NCBI GenBank assembly: GCA_035192965.1 | Contig: CP136571.1 | Span: 516,501-580,500, forward strand | Origin: Fuscovulum sp. | GTDB taxonomy: Bacteria > Pseudomonadota > Alphaproteobacteria > Rhodobacterales > Rhodobacteraceae | Direction of reading: 5' to 3' | Length of the DNA: 64,000 nt | Part shown: positions 27,737 to 36,464 of the stretch, piece after piece | Numbering within the stretch: position 1 is the stretch's first letter | How the letters are laid out: every line of letters begins with the position of its first letter | The notes under the pieces: model-generated | Told to the model about the DNA's origin: nothing | Seen by the model: only the letters and a program-made list of their open reading frames with translations | Databases searched by the model: none | Program-made: the position numbers and the translations under genes

Positions 27737-28618
27737 TCAGATCAGAAACGCGAGAGTGAGCGGAAGTGTGATCACCGACAGCAGTGTGGAGGCGATGACA
27801 AGGCCTGCCACCGACTCGGCATCCGCGCCGTATTTTTCGGCCAGCATGTAGGAGGTGACGGCAACCGGGGTGGTGACTTGCAGGATCAGCACGGCCAGCG
27901 CGACGGGGGGCAGGCCGAACAACAGCCCGGCGCCAAGGGCCACGCCGAGGCAGACCGCTGCACGCAGAAGGGACAACCAAAGCGCGCGGCCAAGGCGGCC
28001 CGCGTTCAGCCGTGCCACCGCGACACCCAGCGTGATGAGCATGAGCGGAATGGCGATCTGGCCGATGAGATCCAGCGAGTTGGTCAGCCAGACCGGCGTC
28101 TGCCAGCCCTGCCACAGGAACAGCGCGCCCAAGAGCGTGCCGACCATGATCGGTTCGCGCAGCAAGCGTGCGGGTGACCCGCCGCCTGCCACCATCCAGA
28201 CGCCGAAGGTAAAGCTCCACAGGATCATCACCGCGAAGATGACGACCGCATAGCCAAGCCCCGTTTCGCCAAAGGCGAACAGAGCCAAAGGCAGGCCCAC
28301 ATTGCCGGTATTGCCAAAGATCAGCGGTGCAAGAAAGGTGCGCCGGTCAATCCCCAGCACCGTGGTGATGCCCCAGAAGGCCAGCGTGAGGATGCCATAA
28401 GCAAGCGCTGCGGCAAACACGACCGATGTCAGGGCGGCGGGGTCGATCTCTGTCTTCATGAGCGCGGTGAAGACGAGGGCGGGGACCGACAGCGTCATGC
28501 ACAGGCGTGTGATGAATTCCAGCCGGTATTCGAACCCGGCGCGGACCCAGACGAAACCCACCAAGCCGAGCAGACCGACGGGGGCCACGATCTCCAGCAC
28601 TGTAAGGACAAGGTTCAC
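27737..28618 (-). CDS. AEC-family (auxin efflux carrier-like) transporter
   Basis: A 293-residue integral membrane protein with about ten hydrophobic helices. It shows the family's central FGNTGNVGLPLALFAFGETGLG motif and a symmetrical C-terminal half ending in ASTLLSVITLPL. Bacterial members export or exchange small carboxylates such as malate and malonate. Substrate unknown. It is divergent from hspQ. Confidence 0.88.
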   Translation of the reverse strand: MNLVLTVLEIVAPVGLLGLVGFVWVRAGFEYRLEFITRLCMTLSVPALVFTALMKTEIDPAALTSVVFAAALAYGILTLAFWGITTVLGIDRRTFLAPLIFGNTGNVGLPLALFAFGETGLGYAVVIFAVMILWSFTFGVWMVAGGGSPARLLREPIMVGTLLGALFLWQGWQTPVWLTNSLDLIGQIAIPLMLITLGVAVARLNAGRLGRALWLSLLRAAVCLGVALGAGLLFGLPPVALAVLILQVTTPVAVTSYMLAEKYGADAESVAGLVIASTLLSVITLPLTLAFLI

Positions 28619-28702
28619 AGACTGTTTCCTTGCTGGTCCACCTGCCCGATGGACAACAGGCCGCCCCAGCGATTATTAAATGAATTCAAGGGATGCAATG
28701 AC

Positions 28703-29029
28703 ATGTTCACGGCGGCAGCGAAATATCACATCGGGCAGGTGGTCCGGCATCGGAAGCACCCCTTCCGCGGCGTGATCTTTGACGTCGATCCGCGCTTTTC
28801 CAATACCGAGGAATGGTACGACGCGATCCCCGAAGAGGCGCGCCCTTCAAAGGATCAGCCGTTCTATCATCTGCTGGCCGAAAACGACCAAAGCTACTAC
28901 GTCGCCTATGTGTCGGAGCAGAACCTGCTGCCGGATGAAACGGGCGAACCTGTGGGCCATCCCGACCTGCCCGATCTGTTCGGCGATTTTGAAAACGGCC
29001 GCTATCCGTTGCAGTTCCAGATGAACTGA
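28703..29029 (+). CDS. hspQ: Heat-shock protein HspQ
   Basis: 108 residues. Start of AAKYHIGQVVRHRKHPFRGVIFDVDPRF and the later NQSYYVAYVSEQNLLPD-like segment are characteristic of HspQ/YccV. HspQ is a hemimethylated-DNA-binding fold protein that specifies proteolysis by Lon in enterobacteria. The ATG at 28703 matches family N termini; the longer frame to 28649 does not. Confidence 0.92.
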   Translation: MFTAAAKYHIGQVVRHRKHPFRGVIFDVDPRFSNTEEWYDAIPEEARPSKDQPFYHLLAENDQSYYVAYVSEQNLLPDETGEPVGHPDLPDLFGDFENGRYPLQFQMN

Positions 29030-29107
29030 TCGCGGGTTTTCGGGCGCTTACGGGCTGTTCATTCTTTGATGCTTTTCTGTCGGCAGACCTTGGAAAGGGG
29101 ATGCAGG

Positions 29108-29443
29108 ATGGAACTTGCGGTCAGACAGGAAGGGGCGGTTACCGTGGTGCGGCCCGCCGAGGCGCGGCTGGATGCGATGGCCGCCGTGATGTTCAAGGAC
29201 AGGATGAAGGCCGCGCTGGAAGGCGGGGCCGCGCGCGTGGTGTTGGACCTGTCCGGTGTCGGGTTTCTGGATTCCAGCGGGTTGGGGGCCGTGGTCGCGG
29301 CGCAGCGGTTTCTGCGGGCAGGGCAGGCGCTGGAACTGGCCGGGCTGACCGGCGCGGTGGAACGGGTGTTCCGGCTGACGCGGATGGACCGGATGTTCAC
29401 CATTCATGCAGGGGTGGATGATGCATTGCGCGCGACGGCGTGA
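29108..29443 (+). CDS. STAS-domain anti-anti-sigma factor
   Basis: 111 residues forming a single STAS domain. The phosphorylatable serine lies in GVGFLDSSGLGAVVAAQ (Ser near residue 58). Such proteins bind anti-sigma kinases when dephosphorylated and release sigma factors or other targets. It overlaps the downstream kinase-like gene by 26 bp. No PP2C phosphatase or sigma factor is in the window. Confidence 0.9.
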   Translation: MELAVRQEGAVTVVRPAEARLDAMAAVMFKDRMKAALEGGAARVVLDLSGVGFLDSSGLGAVVAAQRFLRAGQALELAGLTGAVERVFRLTRMDRMFTIHAGVDDALRATA

Positions 29444-29876
29444 CCGGCATGTGATTGCCGCCGACCCGGCCGCCGTGCGCGATCTGTTGATTGCGCTGGA
29501 GCAGGGCCCTGCGCTGGCCGGGCTGACCGGGGAAGAGCGGGAATGCACGCTTCTTGTACTGGCCGAAGCGTTGAACAATGTGGTGGAGCATGGCTATGGC
29601 GGTGGTCCCGGCTGGATCGGGCTGATGCCGGGGCCGCGGCACAGCGGGCGGGATTGGCGCATCCTTGACCGGTCGCAGAGCGTGCCGCCCGAGGAATGCT
29701 TGCAGGCCGAGATGCCGCAGGATGCTGCCGAAGGCGGGTTCGGCTGGCCGCTGATCCGCGCCTTGACCGAAGAGGTGGGATTGCGCCGCTGCGTGGGGTT
29801 CAATGTGCTGACCCTTCAGGTTCGGGCAGAAGGGACGCAAGCGCCATGTGCCGCGGGGATGGAGGGGCGGGGGTAA
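29418..29876 (+). CDS. Anti-sigma regulatory factor / HATPase domain protein
   Basis: About 152 residues, GHKL-type ATPase of the RsbW/SpoIIAB class. N box: LLVLAEALNNVVEHGYGG; G box: EGGFGWPLIRALTEEV. These kinases bind a sigma factor and phosphorylate the partner STAS protein. Start is uncertain among ATGs at 29406, 29418 and 29421; 29418 has AGGGGTGG upstream. It forms a two-gene partner-switching module with the preceding STAS gene. Confidence 0.87.
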   Translation: MMHCARRRDRHVIAADPAAVRDLLIALEQGPALAGLTGEERECTLLVLAEALNNVVEHGYGGGPGWIGLMPGPRHSGRDWRILDRSQSVPPEECLQAEMPQDAAEGGFGWPLIRALTEEVGLRRCVGFNVLTLQVRAEGTQAPCAAGMEGRG

Positions 29877-30148
29877 AGGAAACCGTTTCGCTGCCGTTAT
29901 TGGGTTTGTAGCTGGCTTGTAGCTGCCCCCGGTGCCGCGATTTCACGCCCCCACCCGAACGCGGCGCCGGGGCCCTGCCAGACCTGCGCCTTAGCTGTGC
30001 GGCGGCCTTGGTCGGGGTGGCGGTTGTTGCGGCGTGGCGTCCAGCATGACGGTCGGCACCCGGCCCCGGCTTTGTGGAACACTGTAACGGATCGGCTTGG
30101 CATCACCCTGCATGGGCCCTAGGTTTGCCCCACAGCAGGAGGAACCAG

Positions 30149-31726
30149 ATGCGCGATTTTCAGATGCCGGGCCGGTCGCCCGTTTACGCCAAAAACGGGA
30201 TGTGCGCGACCTCGCACCCGCTTGCCGCCAAGGTGGCGGTTGAGGTGCTGGAGCGTGGTGGCAATGCCGTGGATGCGGCGATTGCGGGCGCGGTTCTGCT
30301 GGGGATCTGCGAGCCGCAGATGACCGGGATCGGCGGCGATTGTTTTGTGTTGATCAAACCGGCGGGGCGCGAGGATGTGATCGCGCTGAACGGTTCGGGG
30401 CGCGCGCCGGGTGGTCTGTCGGCGGCGGCGATGCGGGCGAAGGGTTTGACAGCGGTGCCGATCCACGGGATCGAAGCCGTGACCCTGCCCGGTGCCGTGG
30501 ATGCCTTCTGCCGCCTGTCGGCGGATTGGGGCAAGCTGGGGCTGGATGCGGTGCTGGCCCCGGCGATCCGTTACGCCGATGAGGGTGTCCCGGTCGCGCC
30601 CCGCGTGGCCTTTGACTGGGCCGGGGATGCCCAGCATTTGCAGGGCGCGGCGCGGCAGCATTATCTGATGAATGGCGCGGCACCGAAGGCGGGGGCCATT
30701 TTCCGTGCGCCGGGGCAGGCCGAAGTTTTGCGCCGGATCGCGAAGGAAGGGCGGAAAGGGTTCTATGAGGGTGAGGTGGCCGAGGACATGGTCGCCTCGC
30801 TCCGCGCGCTGGGCGGGTCACACAGCATGGAGGATTTCGCCGCTGTCGCCTGCGATTACGACGATCCGGTGAGCGGGAATTATAAGGGCGTGGATCTGAT
30901 CGAGCATCCGCCGAACGGGCAGGGCGCGACGGCAATCCTGATGCTGAACATCCTGAAGCATTTCGACATTGCGTCGATGGATCCGTTCGGCGCGGAACGC
31001 GCGCATATCGAGGCGGAGGCAGCGAAGCTGGCCTATGATGCGCGCAATCGGTTCATCGCGGATCCCGATCACACCACGCGGCTGGCACATATGCTGTCCG
31101 ACGAGACGGCGGCGAAACTGGCTGCACTGATCGATCTGGACCGCGCGATGCCGGCGGCGGCCCCGCTGACCGAGGCGGTGCATAAGGACACGATCTATAT
31201 CACCGTGGTCGACAAGGACCGGATGGCGGTAAGCCTGATCTATTCGATCTTCTGGGGGTTCGGGTCGGGGCTGGCGTCGGACCGGTTCGGGATCAATTTC
31301 CAGAACCGTGGCGCGGGCTTTTCGCTGCAGGAGGGCCACCCGAATGAGGCGGCACCCGGCAAGCGGCCGATGCACACGATCATTCCGGGGATGCTGAAGC
31401 GGGACGGTCGGGTGATGATGCCCTTTGGCGTGATGGGCGGGGCCTATCAACCCTGCGGCCATGCGCGGTTCGTGACCAATCTGGTGGATTACGGGATGGA
31501 ACCGCAGGATGCGAATGACGCGCCACGCTGCTTTAGCGGGGTGGATGGCATGCTGGTGGAACGCGGCTATGCCGATACGGTGCGGGCGCGGTTGGCGGAG
31601 ATGGGGCATGATGTGTCGATCCCGCATGATCCGATCGGGGGCTGTCAGGCCATTCTGATTGGCGATGACGGGGTGCTTGTCGGGGCATCGGACCCCCGCA
31701 AGGATGGCTGCGCCCTTGGATACTGA
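30149..31726 (+). CDS. Gamma-glutamyltransferase-family protein
   Basis: A 525-residue Ntn-hydrolase of the gamma-glutamyltranspeptidase family. N-terminal half has SHPLAAKVAVEVLERGGNAVDAAIAG and GIGGDCFVLI. The candidate nucleophile is Thr348 in HKDTIYITVVD, at the autoprocessing site where GGTs have TTH. No signal peptide is visible, unlike periplasmic GGT, so the protein may be a cytoplasmic amide hydrolase or oxamate-type relative. AGGAGGA precedes the ATG at 30149. The gene ends 16 bp before msrC. Confidence 0.87.
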   Translation: MRDFQMPGRSPVYAKNGMCATSHPLAAKVAVEVLERGGNAVDAAIAGAVLLGICEPQMTGIGGDCFVLIKPAGREDVIALNGSGRAPGGLSAAAMRAKGLTAVPIHGIEAVTLPGAVDAFCRLSADWGKLGLDAVLAPAIRYADEGVPVAPRVAFDWAGDAQHLQGAARQHYLMNGAAPKAGAIFRAPGQAEVLRRIAKEGRKGFYEGEVAEDMVASLRALGGSHSMEDFAAVACDYDDPVSGNYKGVDLIEHPPNGQGATAILMLNILKHFDIASMDPFGAERAHIEAEAAKLAYDARNRFIADPDHTTRLAHMLSDETAAKLAALIDLDRAMPAAAPLTEAVHKDTIYITVVDKDRMAVSLIYSIFWGFGSGLASDRFGINFQNRGAGFSLQEGHPNEAAPGKRPMHTIIPGMLKRDGRVMMPFGVMGGAYQPCGHARFVTNLVDYGMEPQDANDAPRCFSGVDGMLVERGYADTVRARLAEMGHDVSIPHDPIGGCQAILIGDDGVLVGASDPRKDGCALGY

Positions 31727-31742
31727 TCGGCGGGGTATTGAG

Positions 31743-32210
31743 ATGCTGGACGCTCAGGTGGATTACGATGCGATCACGGAAAGCATCCGCGCGCTTTGCG
31801 CGGGTGAGACGGATGCGGTCGCGTTGATGGCGACGGTGGTGTGCGAGATTCACCACCATCACCCCTTTGCCGATTGGACGGGGTTCTATCGGGTGGTGGG
31901 TCCGGACCTGTTGAAGATCGGGCCGTATCAGGGCGGGCATGGCTGTCTGGTCATTCCGTTTTCCCGCGGGGTCTGCGGGGCGGCGGCGCGGACGGGGCAG
32001 GTACTGAACGTGCCGGATGTCGAGGCGTTTGCGGATCACATCGCGTGTTCATCGTCGACCCGGTCGGAACTGGTGGTGCCGGTGTGGAACGGGGCGGGGG
32101 TGTTGCTGGGGGTGCTGGATTTGGACAGCGACACGGCTGCGGCGTTTACCCCGGCGGATGAGGAGTGGATCGTGCCCTTGCTGGCCGAGGTCTTTCGGGA
32201 CGCGGCCTGA
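31743..32210 (+). CDS. msrC: Free methionine-(R)-sulfoxide reductase (GAF domain)
   Basis: 155-residue GAF-domain protein. Three conserved cysteines, Cys68 (HGCLVI), Cys78 (GVCG) and Cys102 (HIACSSSTRSELVVP), have the same 10 and 24 residue spacing as Cys84, Cys94 and Cys118 of the E. coli enzyme. It reduces free Met-R-sulfoxide with thioredoxin. The ATG at 31743 is chosen because the upstream frame is a shadow of the GGT-like gene. Its stop overlaps the next start (TGATG). Confidence 0.92.
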   Translation: MLDAQVDYDAITESIRALCAGETDAVALMATVVCEIHHHHPFADWTGFYRVVGPDLLKIGPYQGGHGCLVIPFSRGVCGAAARTGQVLNVPDVEAFADHIACSSSTRSELVVPVWNGAGVLLGVLDLDSDTAAAFTPADEEWIVPLLAEVFRDAA

Positions 32211-33007
32211 TGCGCGGGTCATGCCATTGCGGGGCCGTGCGGTTTGAGGTGGATGGGCCCATCCGCGACGCACTGGCCTGCCATTGCACGCAATGCCGCA
32301 AGGTGAGCGGGCATTTCTGGGCCGCGTCATCGGTGCCGGTGGCGCGCTGGCGGGTGACCGAGGGGCGGGGGTTGCGGTGGTACCGTTCCTCACCCGTGGC
32401 GCAGCGGGGGTTTTGCGGGGACTGCGGGGCCACGCTGTTCTGGCTGCCTGAGGCGGATGCCGTGTTCGACTGGGGCACGCCTGCGGAGCATGAGATCAGC
32501 TTTTCCCCCGGAGCGCTGGAGGGGCCGCTGTCGATCAAGGTGGCAAAGCACATCTATGCCGGGGATGCGGGGGATTACTACGCCCCCGAAGGACCGCCGC
32601 CCGAGGCGGGGCCCGCGCCCGAGCAACTGGCGGCGTCATGCCTGTGCGGCGAATGTCGATTCACCCTGCCCGGTCCGGCGGGCGAGATCACGGCCTGTCA
32701 TTGCCATCAATGCCGCAGCCTTTCGGGGCACTATTCCGCATCCTTTGATGTGGATGAGACAGCGGTGGAATGGCAGGCGCGGGATGGGCTGGCCGAATAC
32801 GGCACGGCCGGGGGCGGGGTGCGAGGGTTCTGCAAGGCATGCGGATCAAGCCTGTGGTTCCGCGCGGCGGACGGTGCCTTTTCGGTTGAAGCCGGGGCGG
32901 TGGATGGGCCAACCGGCGGACGGCTGGCCGCGCATATCTTCGTGGTCGACAAGGGCGGCCATTACGATATCACCGATGGCCTGCCGCAATTCCCCGGCTG
33001 GGGCTAA
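32210..33007 (+). CDS. Tandem GFA-domain (GFA/CENP-V type) protein
   Basis: 265 residues made of two complete GFA zinc domains. Domain 1 (about 1-125): SCHCGAVRF, CHCTQCRK, GFCGDCG. Domain 2 (about 143-265): SCLCGECRF, CHCHQCRS, GFCKACGSS. GFA-family members bind glutathione adducts (for example S-hydroxymethylglutathione) or are of unknown activity; most are single-domain. It begins in the msrC stop codon and ends overlapping the convergent VOC gene. Confidence 0.88.
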   Translation: MRGSCHCGAVRFEVDGPIRDALACHCTQCRKVSGHFWAASSVPVARWRVTEGRGLRWYRSSPVAQRGFCGDCGATLFWLPEADAVFDWGTPAEHEISFSPGALEGPLSIKVAKHIYAGDAGDYYAPEGPPPEAGPAPEQLAASCLCGECRFTLPGPAGEITACHCHQCRSLSGHYSASFDVDETAVEWQARDGLAEYGTAGGGVRGFCKACGSSLWFRAADGAFSVEAGAVDGPTGGRLAAHIFVVDKGGHYDITDGLPQFPGWG

Positions 33008-33429
33008 AGGCGGCGGCTGGGCACCCAGGCATAGCCATTGGGGCATAGGATCACCGCTTCGCGCAGGCCATGGGCGGGCTTGTCGGCGGGGGGTTGCAGG
33101 ATCACCGCATCGGGAAACTGCGCCGCGGCCTGCGCCGCAAGGTCGGGGTCGGCCTCGTGCAGGCGCAGTTCGATCCCCGCGCCACGGGGCGGCGCTTCGG
33201 GCAAGAGCCCAAGCAGGGGATGGGCGCCATAGGTGTGATCGGCATGAAGCTGGATCGGTTGGCCTGCATGAAGAAGGATGGCGAAATCGGCGCTGCTGCG
33301 ATGGGCGGTCAGCGCGAAGACCTGCGTGAGAAACGCCACTTCTGCCAGAACATCGCGCACCAGAAGGTTCACGCTGACTGCGCGCAGGCTGTGGCCAAAG
33401 GCGGGGGCGGGGATGGTGTCGTAATCCAT
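33004..33429 (-). CDS. VOC-superfamily (glyoxalase/dioxygenase fold) protein
   Basis: 141 residues from an ATG with GGAGGA five bases before it. Beta-alpha-beta-beta-beta pattern: HSLRAVSVNLLVRDVLAEVAFLTQVF, AILLHAGQPIQLHADHTY, and a second half with IELRLHEADPDLAAQAAA and a C-terminal LREAVILCPNGYAWVPSR. VOC proteins include glyoxalase I, extradiol dioxygenases and resistance proteins; metal ligands are not clear enough to choose. An inverted repeat lies just upstream. Confidence 0.75.
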   Translation of the reverse strand: MDYDTIPAPAFGHSLRAVSVNLLVRDVLAEVAFLTQVFALTAHRSSADFAILLHAGQPIQLHADHTYGAHPLLGLLPEAPPRGAGIELRLHEADPDLAAQAAAQFPDAVILQPPADKPAHGLREAVILCPNGYAWVPSRRL

Positions 33430-33443
33430 GGCTTCCTCCGATA

Positions 33444-33464
33444 AGGTCAAAATTACTGACCTTT
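33444..33464. promoter_or_regulatory. Inverted repeat upstream of the VOC gene (probable operator)
   Basis: AAGGTCA, seven spacer bases, then its exact reverse complement TGACCTT. The dyad ends 15 bp before the VOC gene start on the minus strand, where a repressor would block transcription. No regulator gene is adjacent. Confidence 0.55.
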
Positions 33465-33577
33465 ATGCTTGTGTCAATCGTGCTTTGGCGTGTTCCCTTT
33501 CCATTTTCCGGCGGAGGCGGTGGTTCCGGTGGCGCAAAGATCCCTGGGGGTGACGCTGGCCTTGGGTCATTTCAAAG

Positions 33578-34627
33578 GTGTGGAGCCTGGGTTGGACCGC
33601 TATCCCCGCGCTTGAACTTCGCCCGGGTTTCAAGGACTGTCACAGGCTGGGCAGTGGCGTGGCTTTGCCGGTTGTAACGATTGATGGGCCGGAGGCCTGC
33701 TGTGATGTGGACGACGCCGCAATGATCTGTGCCGTGCTGGAATTCAGCTATGCGGGTACGGACACATCCCCGAAGCTGTTGGCGAAGAATGGTTTTTACA
33801 CCGCCAATTTGGGCGATTGCGCGCAAACCATCGCGGCGCGCGGGGTGTTGGAGCGTTTGGGCCTGACTGCCGCTGACGTGCCGGGTATCGACCGTGACAC
33901 CTTGCCCGACTATGACGGCCCGCCTGCCGCGTTGCTGATGAACGGCGTGTTCTATGATCGCAACTTTCCTGTTTCCGACCGGATCACCCCGGTCTTCATC
34001 GGGTTTTGCACGAAAAGTGCGGCGTTGGTGCAGGCGCATCGCGACTGGTTCTTGCGCCATGGTCCCGTAGGATGCCGCGACAAGGCCACGGCCGCGCTTT
34101 TGGCGGCCGAAGGCATTCCGGCCTTTGTCACGGGCTGTGTGACCCTGACCCTGCCGCGACGCCCTGCCCATAAACGCGGAAAGCGGTTTCTGGTGGTCTA
34201 TGGCGAGGGCAAAGGGGCCCTGCCGCCGCAGGTGCTGCGCCACGTTCCGCCCGATCTGCTGGATGTTGCCGAGTTCATCCATCACCGTTTGCCCGTGAAC
34301 CAGTTGCCGCTTTTGCCGGAATCGCGCGGGTGGATCGTACGTTATGAAGAGCATCTTCTTGCGCGCTATCGCGAAGAGGCGCTGTTGGTTCTGACGCCGC
34401 TTCTGCATGTTGCCACCCCCTGTCTGGCCATGGGGGTGCCGGTGGTGTTGTGCCGGCGGAACCACGATACGCGCTTTGACTTTCTGGATGGTCTGCTGCC
34501 GGTTCACACGCCGGATAGCGCCGCGACGATCGACTGGAGGCCCGCGTTGGTTGATGTTGATCCCTTGGCGGGGGCATTGGAGCAGGCCCTGCGGGATCGG
34601 CTGGTGGCGCTGGGTGTGTTGGCCTGA
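33578..34627 (+). CDS. Polysaccharide pyruvyl transferase-like protein
   Basis: About 349 residues. HGPVGCRDKATAALLAAEGI followed by PAFVTGCVTLTL is the recognisable core of the PS_pyruv_trans/CsaB family, which adds ketal pyruvate to glycan sugars or makes related transfers. A later TPLLHVATPCLAMGVPVVLCRR resembles the acceptor or nucleotide region of GT-B-like folds. The start codon is uncertain (GTG 33578 taken). It stands alone among metabolic genes rather than in a glycan cluster. Confidence 0.72.
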   Translation: MWSLGWTAIPALELRPGFKDCHRLGSGVALPVVTIDGPEACCDVDDAAMICAVLEFSYAGTDTSPKLLAKNGFYTANLGDCAQTIAARGVLERLGLTAADVPGIDRDTLPDYDGPPAALLMNGVFYDRNFPVSDRITPVFIGFCTKSAALVQAHRDWFLRHGPVGCRDKATAALLAAEGIPAFVTGCVTLTLPRRPAHKRGKRFLVVYGEGKGALPPQVLRHVPPDLLDVAEFIHHRLPVNQLPLLPESRGWIVRYEEHLLARYREEALLVLTPLLHVATPCLAMGVPVVLCRRNHDTRFDFLDGLLPVHTPDSAATIDWRPALVDVDPLAGALEQALRDRLVALGVLA

Positions 34628-34814
34628 CAGGTGACCTTGCAGGGAGCTTTGGCCCTGCGGCGGGTGAGGCGTTGACGCTTGCTCTGTGAGGGCGCGATGT
34701 GTTGCTTTCTTTTCTCGCGGGTCAGCCCCGCTGTTCTGCGCGGTTCATGCTTGCCTTTGACGCGCAATTCACCGATGCCGCGCGGAGATAGCGTTGGAAC
34801 GGGGAGTGCGGGCA

Positions 34815-35711
34815 ATGGCCGAGATCACGCTGCTGGATGGTGGCATGGGGCAGGAACTGGTGGCGCGGTCGGGGGATGAGCCGACGCCACTTTGGGCCAC
34901 GCGGGTGATGATTGATCATCCCGGGATGGTTGCGGCGATCCATGATGATTACTTTGCAGCAGGGGCTTCTGTCGCCACAACGAACACCTACAACATCCTG
35001 CATGACAGGTTGGAACGGGTGGGGATGGATGACCAGTTCCACGCCCTGCATCTGCGTGCGCTGATGGAGGCGCATGAGGCGCGGGCACGGGCCGGGCGGG
35101 GGATCATCGCCGGGTCGATGGGGCCGCTTGGCGAAAGCTATCGCCCCGACCTGACGCCGCCTGTTGAGGTTTCGGCGGCGCTTTATGCCGAAAAGGCGCG
35201 GATCATGGCGGCGCATGTGGATGTGGTGCTGATTGAGACGATGTCGTCGCTCGATCTGGCGCGGGGGGCGCTGATCGGGGCGCAGGCGGCGGGCAAGCCG
35301 GTCTGGCTGTCGGTTTCGGTGCATGACCGGGATGGGACAAAGCTGCGGTCGGGCGAGCCTGTTTCCGGGTTGGCCGAGGTGTTGAAGGCCGCGCCTGCAG
35401 CGGCGGTGCTGGCCAATTGTTCTATGCCCGAGGCGATGATGGCGGCGCTGGGCGAGTTGAAGGGGCTGGGTCTGCTCTTTGGGGCCTATGCCAACGGATT
35501 TTCCGAGATTTCGCATCTGCCGCTGCCCGAAGATGGCGGCGCGCCGGATTACTGTGCGCGTCATGACCTGACGCCTGCGCGCTATGTCGAATTTGCGATG
35601 TCCTGGGTGGCGATGGGGGCCACGATCGTGGGGGGGTGCTGCGAGGTGGGGCCTGCGCATATCGCCGCGCTGGCAACGGCGCTTAAGGCAAAGGGGCATC
35701 GGATCGTTTGA
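34815..35711 (+). CDS. Homocysteine S-methyltransferase-family protein
   Basis: 298-residue (beta/alpha)8 zinc methyltransferase. DGGMGQELVARSG at the N terminus and the zinc cysteines in VLANCSMPEAM and GGCCEVGPAH are visible. The enzyme class transfers a methyl group from S-methylmethionine or betaine to homocysteine; the donor is not predictable here. The gene overlaps the following pseudouridine synthase gene by four bases. Confidence 0.88.
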   Translation: MAEITLLDGGMGQELVARSGDEPTPLWATRVMIDHPGMVAAIHDDYFAAGASVATTNTYNILHDRLERVGMDDQFHALHLRALMEAHEARARAGRGIIAGSMGPLGESYRPDLTPPVEVSAALYAEKARIMAAHVDVVLIETMSSLDLARGALIGAQAAGKPVWLSVSVHDRDGTKLRSGEPVSGLAEVLKAAPAAAVLANCSMPEAMMAALGELKGLGLLFGAYANGFSEISHLPLPEDGGAPDYCARHDLTPARYVEFAMSWVAMGATIVGGCCEVGPAHIAALATALKAKGHRIV

Positions 35712-36367
35712 GCCTGCTGGCCGATTTCACCTATGACCCGCCTGCGGGCGACCCGGTGATCCTGCATGAGGATGCGCGGATCATCGTGGTGGACAAGCCT
35801 TCGGGCCTACTGTCCGTGCCGGGCAAGCTGGAAGGGCGCGATGACTGCCTGATGACGCGGCTGGAGGTGTTTCGCCCCGGCGCGCTTTTGGTGCATCGGC
35901 TGGATTGCGATACGTCAGGGGTGATGATCTTTGCGCGGGACAAGCAGGCGCAGGGATACCTTGGGCAGGAGTTTGAAAAGCGGCGGGCGAAGAAGGCCTA
36001 TGTCGCACGGGTGGCCGGGGTGATGGCCGAAGATCGCGGTCAGGTGGACCTGCCGCTATGCGCCGATTGGGAGTATCGGCCGCGCCAGAAGGTTGACCAT
36101 GAGCGGGGCCGCCCTGCGGTGACGGAGTGGGAGGTCATCGCGCGCGGGGATGGCGAGACGCGGGTCCGGATGTATCCGAAAACTGGGCGCAGCCATCAGT
36201 TGCGGGTGCATATGCTGTCACTTGGTCATCCAATTCTGGGCGATCCGATCTATGCCGAAGGCGCGGCGCGGGATTACCCCCGGCTGATGCTGCATGCAGA
36301 GCGGTTGGGGCTGCACCATCCGGATGGCGGGACGTGGGTGGAGTTTGCGGCGGACTGTCCGTTCTGA
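35708..36367 (+). CDS. RluA-family RNA pseudouridine synthase
   Basis: 219 residues. The catalytic motif LVHRLDCDTSGVMIFAR carries the invariant Asp; IIVVDKPSGLLSVPGK and the C-terminal KTGRSHQLRVHMLSLGHPILGD-like segment complete the family pattern. It lacks an S4 domain. Probably modifies 23S rRNA and/or tRNA. The assigned start is a TTG overlapping the previous stop. Confidence 0.9.
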   Translation: MSLLADFTYDPPAGDPVILHEDARIIVVDKPSGLLSVPGKLEGRDDCLMTRLEVFRPGALLVHRLDCDTSGVMIFARDKQAQGYLGQEFEKRRAKKAYVARVAGVMAEDRGQVDLPLCADWEYRPRQKVDHERGRPAVTEWEVIARGDGETRVRMYPKTGRSHQLRVHMLSLGHPILGDPIYAEGAARDYPRLMLHAERLGLHHPDGGTWVEFAADCPF

Positions 36368-36393
36368 CCGGTGCGCGGGCGGCGGGCGGTGGC

Positions 36394-36432
36394 GGGGGGC
36401 TGTCTGCCCCCCACGGGCCGCAAGCGCGGCCC
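36394..36432. terminator. Paired hairpins between convergent genes
   Basis: GGGGGGC-TGTCT-GCCCCCC (36394-36412) and GGGCCGC-AAGC-GCGGCCC (36415-36432) lie between the rluA-type gene and the convergent flavoprotein gene. They are followed by a CCCCCCGAGGATATTTT run. Probably a bidirectional terminator or extragenic repeat. Confidence 0.55.
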
Positions 36433-36464
36433 TCCCCCCGAGGATATTTTAGAACAGATGAAGC

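Noticed and set aside
34628..34814. Possible SAM or SAH riboswitch before the homocysteine methyltransferase gene
   Set aside because: Only a short GCAGGG/CCCTGC stem near 34640 is visible; no conserved riboswitch core could be matched.
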